Origin: an uncultured Clostridium sp.
Lineage (GTDB): Bacteria > Bacillota > Clostridia > TANB77 > CAG-508
Assembly (NCBI GenBank): GCA_900551615.1
Contig: URWN01000014.1
Coordinates: 1 to 35,713, forward strand
Reading direction: 5' to 3'
Length of the DNA: 35,713 nt
A program made the translations under genes and the position numbers. The notes under the pieces were generated by a model. The model was not told the origin of the DNA. It saw nothing but the letters and a program-made list of their open reading frames with translations, and did not search any database. Shown one piece after another: positions 1-7,400 of this stretch. Numbering within the stretch: the first letter of the stretch is position 1; each line of letters opens with the position of its first letter.

Positions 1-73
1 CAAACAATAATTTTACGGACTGTGAATTGTAACAATTTTATATAAAATCAATTAATAATTTTTGTTAAAACTA
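1..73. other. Left-edge sequence, possible tail of an upstream gene
   Basis: No complete gene can be assigned. Frame 1 of the + strand is open from the window edge and meets an in-frame CGG at 16-18. If that CGG shifted +1 as at the four other sites, the frame would end at TGA two codons later; unshifted it ends at TAA at 43-45. Frame 3 is also open for a few codons. Nothing here decides which frame, if any, is coding. Confidence 0.2.
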
Positions 74-102
74 TTGATAAATAGGCAAAAAAAGTATAAA
101 AT
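74..102 (+). promoter_or_regulatory. Sigma-A-like promoter of the first glycosyltransferase unit
   Basis: A TTGATA -35 box (74-79) and a TAAAAT -10 box (97-102) are separated by 17 bases. Transcription would begin near 109, leaving a leader of about 58 bases before the ATG at 167. This placement excludes the more upstream TTG start at 62. Confidence 0.6.
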
Positions 103-166
103 TAGACAGACAAATGCAATAATTAAAAATAAACTTTTATACAACCTAAAAAGGAGAAAACAAAGT

Positions 167-1270
167 ATGAAAAAATTACTATTTGGAGCATATTCATTAG
201 ACTTAGGTGGAATAGAAAAAGCACTTGTAATACTAGTAAATAAATTACAAGAAAAAGGCTATGATATAACACTAGTACTAGAAAAAAAACAAGGTATATT
301 TTTAAACGAAATAAACCCACAAATAAAAATAATAGAATATGCACCATCAGATAGCAAAAATATAATACAAAGAAAACTAATAAATTTATTTAAAAGAATT
401 AAGTTTACAATAAAATATAAAAACAAATTTGACTTTTCAGCATGTTTTGCAACATATTCTTTACCAGCATCATTTGTAGCTAGAACTGCATCACAAAATT
501 GCTATTTATGGGGACATGCTGATTATTTATCATTATTCCATGGAAATGAAACTGAAATGAAAAAGTTCTTTATAGATAGAAATTATAATCAATTTAGAAA
601 AGTAGTTTTTGTTTCTGAAGAAGGAAAAGAAAGCTTTATAAAAGCATTTCCAGAAATGAAAGAAAGAACAATGGTATGCAACAACTTGATAGATGCTAAA
701 AAAATCATAAAAATGTCTGAAGAAAAAGTACCAGAAGAAGACCTAAAAATAATAAAGAAAAATAACGATTGCAAAATAACTACTTTTATAAATGTTGGAA
801 GACATGAAGAAAGACAGAAAAAACTAAGTAGACTAATAGATGCTGCTTCTTTATTAAAAAAAGATAATTTGAATTTTCAAATACTATTTATTGGAGATGG
901 ACCACAAACAGAAGGATACAAAAAACAAGTACAAGAAAAACAACTTGAAAATAACATCCTATTCTTGGGAAGAAAACAAAATCCATATCCATATTTTAAA
1001 ATATCAGATTGTGTAGTACTAACATCAGATTACGAAGGATATCCAGTAGTATTTTTGGAAAGTTACATACTAGAAAAACCAATAATAACAACAAAAGTAT
1101 CAGATTATAAAGAAGTAGAAAACAAATATGGATATGTAACGGAAAAAAATACGAAAGACATATACGAAAAAATGAAACTTTTTATAGTAAATGGATTTGA
1201 AATAAAAGAAAAATTCGACTATAAACAATATAATAAAGAAATACTTGAAAAAATCGAAAAACTATTTTAA
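167..1270 (+). CDS. Glycosyltransferase family 4 (GT-B fold)
   Basis: Cytoplasmic GT4 enzyme of 367 residues, expected to move a sugar from an activated donor to a lipid-linked glycan. The start is ATG at 167 because AAGGAG lies at 151-156 and a promoter lies at 74-102; the same frame is open back to a TTG at 62, which has no ribosome binding site. Seen: an N-terminal acceptor domain beginning MKKLLFGAYSLDLGGIEKA with the GG-x-E loop, the donor-domain strands NVGRHEERQKK and FIGDGP, and a classical E-x7-E donor site (EGYPVVFLE). It is first in a run of genes separated by 1-61 bases. The donor and acceptor sugars cannot be read from sequence. Confidence 0.88.
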   Translation: MKKLLFGAYSLDLGGIEKALVILVNKLQEKGYDITLVLEKKQGIFLNEINPQIKIIEYAPSDSKNIIQRKLINLFKRIKFTIKYKNKFDFSACFATYSLPASFVARTASQNCYLWGHADYLSLFHGNETEMKKFFIDRNYNQFRKVVFVSEEGKESFIKAFPEMKERTMVCNNLIDAKKIIKMSEEKVPEEDLKIIKKNNDCKITTFINVGRHEERQKKLSRLIDAASLLKKDNLNFQILFIGDGPQTEGYKKQVQEKQLENNILFLGRKQNPYPYFKISDCVVLTSDYEGYPVVFLESYILEKPIITTKVSDYKEVENKYGYVTEKNTKDIYEKMKLFIVNGFEIKEKFDYKQYNKEILEKIEKLF

Positions 1271-1310
1271 ACAAAGCATATAAGTAGAAAAAAATGAAAG
1301 GATAACTAAA

Positions 1311-2279
1311 ATGCCAAAAGTAAGTATAATAGTACCATTTTATAATGTAGAAAAATACATAGAAAAATGTTTACAAACACTTGTAGATCAGACATTAGAA
1401 GATATAGAAATAATACTTGTAAATGATGGTTCTAAAGATAAAACTATAGATATAGTAAAAAAATATCAAGAAATGTATCCAACAAAAATTGTTTATTTAG
1501 AAAAAGCAAATGGAGGACTTTCAGATGCAAGAAATTATGCTATTTCATATGCCAAAGGGGAATATATAGCATTTTTAGATTCAGACGATTATGTAGAAAA
1601 AAACATGTATCAAGAAATGTATGAAATAGCCAAAAAAGAAAACAGTGATATGGTAGAATGCAACTTTATTTGGGAATATCCAAATAAGTCCAGAATAGAT
1701 GTAGGAACAACATATAATGGCAAACATGAAATGCTGGAAAAAGTAAGAGTAGTAGCTTGGAACAAACTAATAAAAAGAGAAATATTAGAAAAATCAAAAG
1801 TTCAGTTTCCAAAAGGATACAGATACGAAGATGTAGAATTTACATATAAATTAATACCATATTTAGAAAAAGTATCATTTTGTAAGACTCCAATGGTACA
1901 TTACATACAAAGAATAGGTTCTATAACAAATATCCAAAACAAAAGAAATGCAGAGATATTTGACGTAATGGAACATGTAATAGAATATTACAAGAAAAAT
2001 AATATGTATACAGAATATTATAAAGAATTAGAATATGTATATGTAAGATACGCATTTTGCAGTTCATTTTTAAGAATAGTAAAGATAAAAGACTCAAAAA
2101 TAAGAAAAGAATTATTAGAAATGACATGGAACAAGGTATATACAAATTTTCCTGATTGGAAGAAAAATGAAATACTAAACAAAAGCAAAAACAAGAAAAA
2201 TTTATATTTAAAATCTATAAATAAAACCACATATAAAATTTATGCAACTATATTATCAATAATAATGAAAAGGAAATAA
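1311..2279 (+). CDS. Glycosyltransferase family 2 (GT-A fold)
   Basis: A 322-residue GT2 enzyme. The N-terminal catalytic domain shows the family start (SIIVPFYN), the nucleotide-binding VNDGSKD and the metal-binding D-x-D region DSDDYV, followed by a mixed alpha/beta tail with a basic C-terminus. It probably adds one sugar of the repeat unit on the cytoplasmic face. The ATG follows an AAAGGA site with good spacing. It lies 40 bases after the GT4 and 2 bases before the Wzy-like gene, so it is almost certainly in the same operon. Confidence 0.88.
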   Translation: MPKVSIIVPFYNVEKYIEKCLQTLVDQTLEDIEIILVNDGSKDKTIDIVKKYQEMYPTKIVYLEKANGGLSDARNYAISYAKGEYIAFLDSDDYVEKNMYQEMYEIAKKENSDMVECNFIWEYPNKSRIDVGTTYNGKHEMLEKVRVVAWNKLIKREILEKSKVQFPKGYRYEDVEFTYKLIPYLEKVSFCKTPMVHYIQRIGSITNIQNKRNAEIFDVMEHVIEYYKKNNMYTEYYKELEYVYVRYAFCSSFLRIVKIKDSKIRKELLEMTWNKVYTNFPDWKKNEILNKSKNKKNLYLKSINKTTYKIYATILSIIMKRK

Positions 2280-2281
2280 AT

Positions 2282-3721
2282 ATGAAAAATAAAATAAAAT
2301 TAGAAAATATAATGTGTGCATTTATAATTTTATGTCCAATATTAGACATGACAAGTTTTATATTTAGAAACACATTTAATACAAAATTATCACCATCAAC
2401 AATAATAAGACCATTAATACCAACACTTGTGATATTATATCTTTTTATAAAAAAAGACAAAAAATTCAAAAAAAATTTATTAATAACAGGATTAGTGTAT
2501 GCAGTATATGCACTAATACATATCTATTTGTTTTCTAAAGTAAAAACAGGGATGAGTTTTGGAACAGAGACACACGAATTACAATATATAATAAACTATA
2601 CATTTATGATAATAAACTTAATTATATTTACAGTGGTTTTTAAAGAAGAAAATATAGACAAAATGAAAAAAAGTGTTTTAATAGCAGCAGGAATATATAT
2701 AATTTCAATATATATATCAATACTTACAAAAACGTCATCACATACATATATAGAAGGTATGGGCTATAAAGGTTGGTTTGAGTCTGGAAATAGTATAAGT
2801 GCAATATTATTATTAACAATGTTTATATATTTGCCATATGTAAAGAACAAAAAATATAGAAAATTTGTAATTCCTATATTAGTATTAGTTGGAATATTTT
2901 TAAGTATGTTAATAGGCACAAGAGCTGGTTTATTTGGATTTATAATCATAATTGCTTTATATATGGGTATTGAAGTATTATTTAATATTTTAAAAAATGA
3001 GAAAATAGATAAAAAGTTTTTTATAATTGGAATTACTGGTATTGCTATAATTATTCTAATTATTATAGGATGTGGTTCGACAACATTGCAAAGAAGAAAA
3101 CACTTAAAAGATATTGAATCTGATATAATCGATGAAACAAGTCAAGAAAATGCACATATAACTGGAAGTACATTAAAAATTAAAGAACAAATAGAAAAAA
3201 ATGAAATTGAAGAAGGATATATGTCTGGTGCACAAAAACAATCAATATTAGATTTGTATAATATAGCAAATAAGCTACAAGTTAAGAACAATGACCAAAG
3301 AATGCAGCAATTAATTTATAATATTGTATTAGTTAAAAATCAAAAAAATATTTTAATGATATTATTTGGAAATGGATATGTTGCAAACTTCTGTGAATTA
3401 GTACTTGAAATGGAATTAGTTTCAATGTTATTAAATTTTGGAGTAATAGGATTTTTACTATATATGGGTCCATTTTTAGCAATATTTTTATCAAGCTTAT
3501 ATTATGGAATAAAATATATAAAACAAATTGATAGTGAATATGTATTTTTATGGTTTGGCTCAGCTATGGCATTTGCTTTATCATTATTATCTGGATATAC
3601 ATTTTTCAGTTCTTCTTCAGTAATAATGATAATTTCAATAAATACAATATTATTTATTAAAATGCAAAAAATTAAAAGAAAAAATATAGAGCAAGATGTA
3701 AAATTGAAAGGAATAAAATAA
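2282..3721 (+). CDS. O-antigen polymerase/ligase-like (Wzy/WaaL-type) membrane protein
   Basis: A 479-residue hydrophobic protein with roughly ten or more membrane segments and one larger polar loop (about residues 275-345), as in the O-antigen polymerase/ligase superfamily. Such proteins join lipid-linked repeat units, or transfer finished chains, on the outer face of the membrane. The family is poorly conserved, so the call rests on topology and on its place among glycosyltransferases. Its TAA shares one base with the ATG of the next gene (TAATG), implying translational coupling. Confidence 0.7.
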   Translation: MKNKIKLENIMCAFIILCPILDMTSFIFRNTFNTKLSPSTIIRPLIPTLVILYLFIKKDKKFKKNLLITGLVYAVYALIHIYLFSKVKTGMSFGTETHELQYIINYTFMIINLIIFTVVFKEENIDKMKKSVLIAAGIYIISIYISILTKTSSHTYIEGMGYKGWFESGNSISAILLLTMFIYLPYVKNKKYRKFVIPILVLVGIFLSMLIGTRAGLFGFIIIIALYMGIEVLFNILKNEKIDKKFFIIGITGIAIIILIIIGCGSTTLQRRKHLKDIESDIIDETSQENAHITGSTLKIKEQIEKNEIEEGYMSGAQKQSILDLYNIANKLQVKNNDQRMQQLIYNIVLVKNQKNILMILFGNGYVANFCELVLEMELVSMLLNFGVIGFLLYMGPFLAIFLSSLYYGIKYIKQIDSEYVFLWFGSAMAFALSLLSGYTFFSSSSVIMIISINTILFIKMQKIKRKNIEQDVKLKGIK

Positions 3722-4846
3722 TGAAGAAAATTTTATTTGGAATAACAGGATTAACTCTTCGGAGGAGCAGAAAGAGTTTTGGTAGATTTGGCAAATGAAT
3801 TATCTAAAAAATATGATGTTACAATATTTACATTATATGGTGGTGGAGAATTAGAAGGACAATTATATACTAATGTAAAACATAAAACATTGTACAAAGA
3901 AAAATACAATAATTTATCAAATTTAAAGAAAAAAATTATACCATTAAAAATACTTTTTATAAAAAAACATATTTATAAGAAATATATAAAAAGAGATTAT
4001 GATGTAGAAATAGCCTTTTTAGAAGGCCCTATAACTAGATTATTTAGTGTAAAAAATAAAAAAACAAGAAAAATTGCTTGGGTTCATAATGATATTTCAT
4101 TAGTATTTGGAAATGATTTTAAAGCAAAAATAAAAAGACAAGTTGATAGAAAAATATATTCTAAATATGATAAAATTATTTTTGTTAGTAGAGATAATCT
4201 AAAGAAATTTAGAAAACAGTATCCAGATTTAAGAAATGCAAACTTAGAACCAATAAAAAAAGATGTTATATATAATTATTTGAACAAGGATATGGTTATA
4301 CAAAAATCAAATGAAAAATTAGATGTGACTTTTGATAAAGAAACATTAAATTTTGTTACTGTTGCAAGATTGGTGCCACAAAAGGCAATAGATAGACTTA
4401 TTGATGTACATACAAAATTGATAAAAAATGGATTTATACATAATTTTTATGTGGTAGGAGAAGGAACAGAACAAAGAAAATTAGAAGAAAAAATAATTAA
4501 AAATGGAGTACAAAATACATTTCATTTACTAGGAAAAAAAGAAAATCCATATCCATATATGAAGGCAGCAGATTATTTTTGTTTATTATCACAATTTGAA
4601 GGGTATGGAATGGTTTTAGAAGAAGCTAAAATACTAGGCAAAGAAATTCTAATAACAGATACTGCAGCAAGAGAAGCGGTTGAAAATTACAAACAAGCAT
4701 ATATAGTTCCAAATAATTTTGACGGAATATATGAAACATTAAAAAATGTAATTTCAAAAGGAAAAAATAAATCTAATGAAAATGTATCAAATGAATATGA
4801 CAATAGCAAAATAATAGAAAAAGTGGAAAAATTATTTGTCCAATAG
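3721..4846 (+). CDS. Glycosyltransferase family 4 requiring a +1 frameshift at CGG
   Basis: A GT4 enzyme of about 374 residues if the C at 3760 is skipped. The ATG at 3721 overlaps the preceding stop and has AAAGGA at 3707-3712. Codons 1-13 run to CTT (3757-3759); the next in-frame codon is CGG (3760-3762). Reading on in frame ends at TGA (3796). Skipping C gives GGA GGA GCA GAA, restoring the conserved GT4 loop GGAERVLV with exact spacing relative to the paralogue at 167 (both L-GG-x-E). The rest is intact, including VGEGTEQ and the donor site EGYGMVLEE. A TTG at 3779 keeps the second frame open but would delete strand 1 and the glycine loop. The last residues VQ and the stop come from a repeat inserted at 4837. 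Confidence 0.85.
3757..3763 (+). other. Recoding site: CTT-C-GGA, +1 shift at CGG
   Basis: The codon CGG at 3760-3762 is in frame with the ATG at 3721 and marks the exact point where the frame changes. Skipping C3760 makes the next codon GGA, the first glycine of the GG-x-E motif. See the findings for the shared pattern. Confidence 0.85.
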
Positions 4847-4902
4847 GGACGGTTCTTTTTGGACACTTTTGGAAATGCCCCAAGTGGCCCTGGAGGAGTG
4901 AT
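4837..4902. repeat. Inserted GC-rich palindromic repeat between two glycosyltransferase genes
   Basis: This stretch is much richer in G and C than its surroundings. It begins with TGTCCA (4837-4842), matched by TGGACA (4860-4865), around the core GGGACGGTTCTTTTT; a block rich in CCC/GGCC and a GGAGGAG (4892-4898) follow. From memory, similar GGGACGGTTC elements are dispersed in Clostridia genomes, but I could not check this. It supplies the last codons and stop of the gene before it and the ribosome binding site of the gene after it. Confidence 0.6.
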
Positions 4903-4907
4903 TAAGT

Positions 4908-5708
4908 ATGAAAATTTCAGTTTTGACACCAACATATAATAGATCTAATTTGTTGGATAATTTATATAAGAGCTTGATAGAAAATTTGAATTATGGAGTA
5001 GAAATAGAATGGCTTATAATGAATGATGGCTCAACAGATAATACAGAAGAAAAAATAAAAGAATATATAAAACAAGGCAAAATAGATATAAAATATTTTT
5101 ACCAGGAAAATCAAGGGAAAATGGTTGCAATTAATAATTTGGTAGGACAAGCATCTGGAGAGCTAATAGTTGATTGTGATTCTGATGATTATTTTTCTGA
5201 TGATGCATTTAAGATAATTAAGGAATCTTATGAAAAATATCCAAATGAAAATCAGGAATTATATGGAATGTGTTTTTTAAAATATGATACTAAAGGACAA
5301 AATATGGGACAACTATTTAAGAATGAAAAGACTACAATGTTTGATTTGTATTTTAAAGAGGGAGAAGATGGAGAAAAGGCTTTGGTTTTTTATTCAGTTA
5401 TTAGAAAACAATTTAAACATGAGTTAGAACATGGTGAAAAGTTTGTTACAGAGGCCAGAATGTATCATAAAATGGATGAAAAATATAAAATGGCATGTAT
5501 TAATGAACCAATTATGATTTGCGAGTATCAGGATGAGGGCTATACTAAAAATATTATGGAACAGTTTAAGAAGTATCCTTTTGGATATTATATGTATTTT
5601 AAGGAAATTTTACATAAAAATATGAAAGGTGTTCTTTTTAAAAAGAGATTGTATGCAATTAAACATTTTTTATTATTTTGGTATTTGACAAAGAAAACAA
5701 AAAAATAA
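4908..5708 (+). CDS. Glycosyltransferase family 2
   Basis: A 266-residue GT2 enzyme starting ISVLTPTYNRSNLL, with the nucleotide-binding MNDGSTDNT and the D-x-D region DCDSDDYF. It is compact and has no membrane segment. Its ribosome binding site, GGAGGAG at 4892-4898, belongs to the GC-rich repeat inserted in front of it. It is the last gene before the promoter at 5784. Codon use is somewhat less A-biased (more TTG and GGT) than in the genes before it, which may hint at a separate origin; this is an impression only. Confidence 0.87.
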   Translation: MKISVLTPTYNRSNLLDNLYKSLIENLNYGVEIEWLIMNDGSTDNTEEKIKEYIKQGKIDIKYFYQENQGKMVAINNLVGQASGELIVDCDSDDYFSDDAFKIIKESYEKYPNENQELYGMCFLKYDTKGQNMGQLFKNEKTTMFDLYFKEGEDGEKALVFYSVIRKQFKHELEHGEKFVTEARMYHKMDEKYKMACINEPIMICEYQDEGYTKNIMEQFKKYPFGYYMYFKEILHKNMKGVLFKKRLYAIKHFLLFWYLTKKTKK

Positions 5709-5724
5709 AGATAACAAAGAAGAC

Positions 5725-5751
5725 GCTACAGTATTCTTAGTAAACTGTAGC
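5725..5751. repeat. Short inverted repeat (8-bp stem) after the GT2 gene
   Basis: GCTACAGT (5725-5732) and ACTGTAGC (5744-5751) are perfectly complementary around an 11-base loop. No run of T follows, so it is not a classical intrinsic terminator. It lies between the stop at 5708 and the promoter at 5784 and could be a weak terminator or a dispersed repeat. Confidence 0.4.
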
Positions 5752-5783
5752 AAGAAGACAAAGATGTTAAATAAATACAGAGT

Positions 5784-5811
5784 TTGACAATATACAAATT
5801 TATGATATAAT
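5784..5811 (+). promoter_or_regulatory. Consensus sigma-A promoter for the gtrB/gtrA-like pair
   Basis: A perfect TTGACA (5784-5789) and a perfect TATAAT (5806-5811) are separated by 16 bases, with a TG one base before the -10 (extended -10). The predicted start of transcription is near 5818, about 30 bases before the ATG at 5848. Confidence 0.82.
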
Positions 5812-5847
5812 ACACACTGTAAAAAGAGTTAGAAAGAAGGAAAAAAT

Positions 5848-6792
5848 ATGAAAAAAATATCAGTAGTTATACCAATGTATTATGAAGAAGAAGTAGCACA
5901 AGAATGTTATAGTAAAATGACACAAGTATTATTAAATATAAAAGATTATGATTATGAAATAATTTGTGTAAATGATGGAAGTAAAGATAAAACATTACCA
6001 ATATTAGAGAAAATAGCTGAAGAAGATAAAAAAGTAAAAGTAATTTCATTTGCAAGAAATTTTGGACATCAATGTGCTGTAACAGCAGGGTTAAAATACG
6101 TAACAGGTGACGCAATTGTCATAATAGATGCAGACTTACAAGATCCGCCAGAATTAATACCAGAAATGTTAAAATTATGGGAAGAAGGAAATGAAGTAAT
6201 TTACGGAAAAAGAAAAACAAGAGAAGGTGAATCAAAATTCAAACTTCTAACAGCAAAAATGTTTTATAATACTTTAAATGCATTATCAGATGTTGATATA
6301 CCAAAAGATACAGGAGATTTTAGACTTGTAGATAGAAAAGTTGTTGATGTTATAAACTCATTACCAGAACACAATAAATTTTTACGTGGACTATTTAGTT
6401 GGGTAGGTTTTGAACAAAAAGCATTTGAATATGAAAGAAAAGAAAGATTTGCAGGAAAAACAAAATATCCTTTAAAGAAAATGCTAAAATTGGCATCAGA
6501 TGGAATTATAGGATTTTCATCTAAGCCACTAAAAATCGTTGGAGGTTTAGGAATTATAACAATATGTATATCTTTTATAATTCTTATTTATGCTATATTA
6601 TCATTTACATTTAAATGGAATCAACTAGCACCTGGTTGGACATCTTTAATGGTTGCAACAACATTTTTTAGTGGTGTTATATTAATTTCTTTATGGATGA
6701 TAGGAGAATATATATCTAGAATTTATGACGAAACTAAAGGAAGACCTCAATATATTATTAATAAAGAAATTAATATAGAAGAAAACAAATAA
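5848..6792 (+). CDS. Polyprenyl-phosphate glycosyltransferase (GtrB/DPMS-like GT2)
   Basis: A 314-residue GT2 with two C-terminal membrane segments (about residues 230-255 and 265-290), the architecture of GtrB and dolichyl-phosphate mannose synthase-like enzymes. These load a sugar onto undecaprenyl phosphate at the inner face of the membrane. Seen: ISVVIPMYYEEE, VNDGSKD, the RNFGHQ segment, the catalytic DADLQDPPELI motif and the FAGKTKYPLKKM amphipathic segment, all typical of this subfamily. A strong promoter lies just upstream, and AAGGA precedes the ATG. The GtrA-like gene follows 31 bases later, the usual partner that moves the lipid-linked sugar across the membrane. Confidence 0.9.
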   Translation: MKKISVVIPMYYEEEVAQECYSKMTQVLLNIKDYDYEIICVNDGSKDKTLPILEKIAEEDKKVKVISFARNFGHQCAVTAGLKYVTGDAIVIIDADLQDPPELIPEMLKLWEEGNEVIYGKRKTREGESKFKLLTAKMFYNTLNALSDVDIPKDTGDFRLVDRKVVDVINSLPEHNKFLRGLFSWVGFEQKAFEYERKERFAGKTKYPLKKMLKLASDGIIGFSSKPLKIVGGLGIITICISFIILIYAILSFTFKWNQLAPGWTSLMVATTFFSGVILISLWMIGEYISRIYDETKGRPQYIINKEINIEENK

Positions 6793-6823
6793 CATATAAA
6801 TATGATAGAAAAAGGAAAAAACG

Positions 6824-7240
6824 ATGAAAAAAATAAAAGAACTAATAAAAAAGGTATGTACTAAAGATATTATGTTATATATAATTTTTGGAATATTAAC
6901 AACATGTGTTAACCTTATTACATTTTATATTTTGAATAGTTTAATACATATAAATGAAAATATAGCAAATCTTATAGCTATACCATTATCAATTCTATTT
7001 GCATATATTACAAATAGAAAGTGGGTTTTTCACACTCAAGCAAAAGGATTTAAAGAGAATTTTAAAGAATTTTGTAAATTTATAGCAGGAAGAGCCTTTA
7101 CAATGTTTATAGAATTCTTTGGATGTATGATTTTATTTAAGACTCCTATTCCAGCAATAATAAGTAAACTTACGGTAAATGTAATAGTTATAATTTTAAA
7201 TTTCTTTATAAGCAAATTTTTTGCATTTAAGAAAAAATAA
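6824..7240 (+). CDS. GtrA-family membrane protein (putative lipid-linked sugar flippase)
   Basis: A 138-residue protein with four predicted membrane segments and the GtrA-type layout: FGILTTCVNLITFYIL in helix 1, the TNRKWVF motif after helix 2 and a basic FFISKFFAFKKK end. GtrA proteins are thought to flip undecaprenyl-phosphate-linked sugars made by the adjacent GtrB-type enzyme, so that a membrane transferase can decorate a surface polymer. The GtrII-like protein at 15774 could be that transferase; this link is inference. Confidence 0.85.
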   Translation: MKKIKELIKKVCTKDIMLYIIFGILTTCVNLITFYILNSLIHINENIANLIAIPLSILFAYITNRKWVFHTQAKGFKENFKEFCKFIAGRAFTMFIEFFGCMILFKTPIPAIISKLTVNVIVIILNFFISKFFAFKKK

Positions 7241-7294
7241 TAAATAAGGATATTTATAATATTTATGCTTATTAAAACATTTTAAATCATAAGC

Positions 7295-7340
7295 AATAGT
7301 CAGTAATAGATTTAGAATATCTAATTTATTACTGACTATT
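7295..7340. terminator. Long hairpin (14-bp perfect stem) downstream of gtrA
   Basis: AATAGTCAGTAATA (7295-7308) and TATTACTGACTATT (7327-7340) are perfect complements around an 18-base loop that contains a smaller inverted repeat. The T-tract after it is weak, so it may act as a terminator, an mRNA stabiliser or an attenuator. It lies in the 160-base gap before the next gene, and no convincing promoter is visible between it and the ATG at 7401. Confidence 0.5.
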
Positions 7341-7400
7341 AACATAAATTTTCCATAACTATTTTAGTATTTAAGCGAAATAAGAAAGGAATAAATTTTA

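Noticed and set aside
62..166. Upstream extension of the first GT4 to TTG at 62
   Set aside because: The -35 and -10 boxes lie inside this stretch, and the ribosome binding site sits at 151-156 before the ATG at 167; the extra residues do not look like a GT4 N-terminus.
3779..4846. Independent start at TTG 3779 for the GT4 gene
   Set aside because: It would remove the first beta strand and the GG-x-E loop. The ATG at 3721 has a proper ribosome binding site and an N-terminus matching the paralogue at 167.
4850..4852. CGG at 4850 and at 32265, checked as further recoding sites
   Set aside because: Both lie outside coding sequence (in the inserted repeat and in the leader of the ABC operon), so they are not read as codons.
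5725..5751. Hairpin after the GT2 gene as an intrinsic terminator
   Set aside because: No T-tract follows the stem; it is listed only as an inverted repeat.
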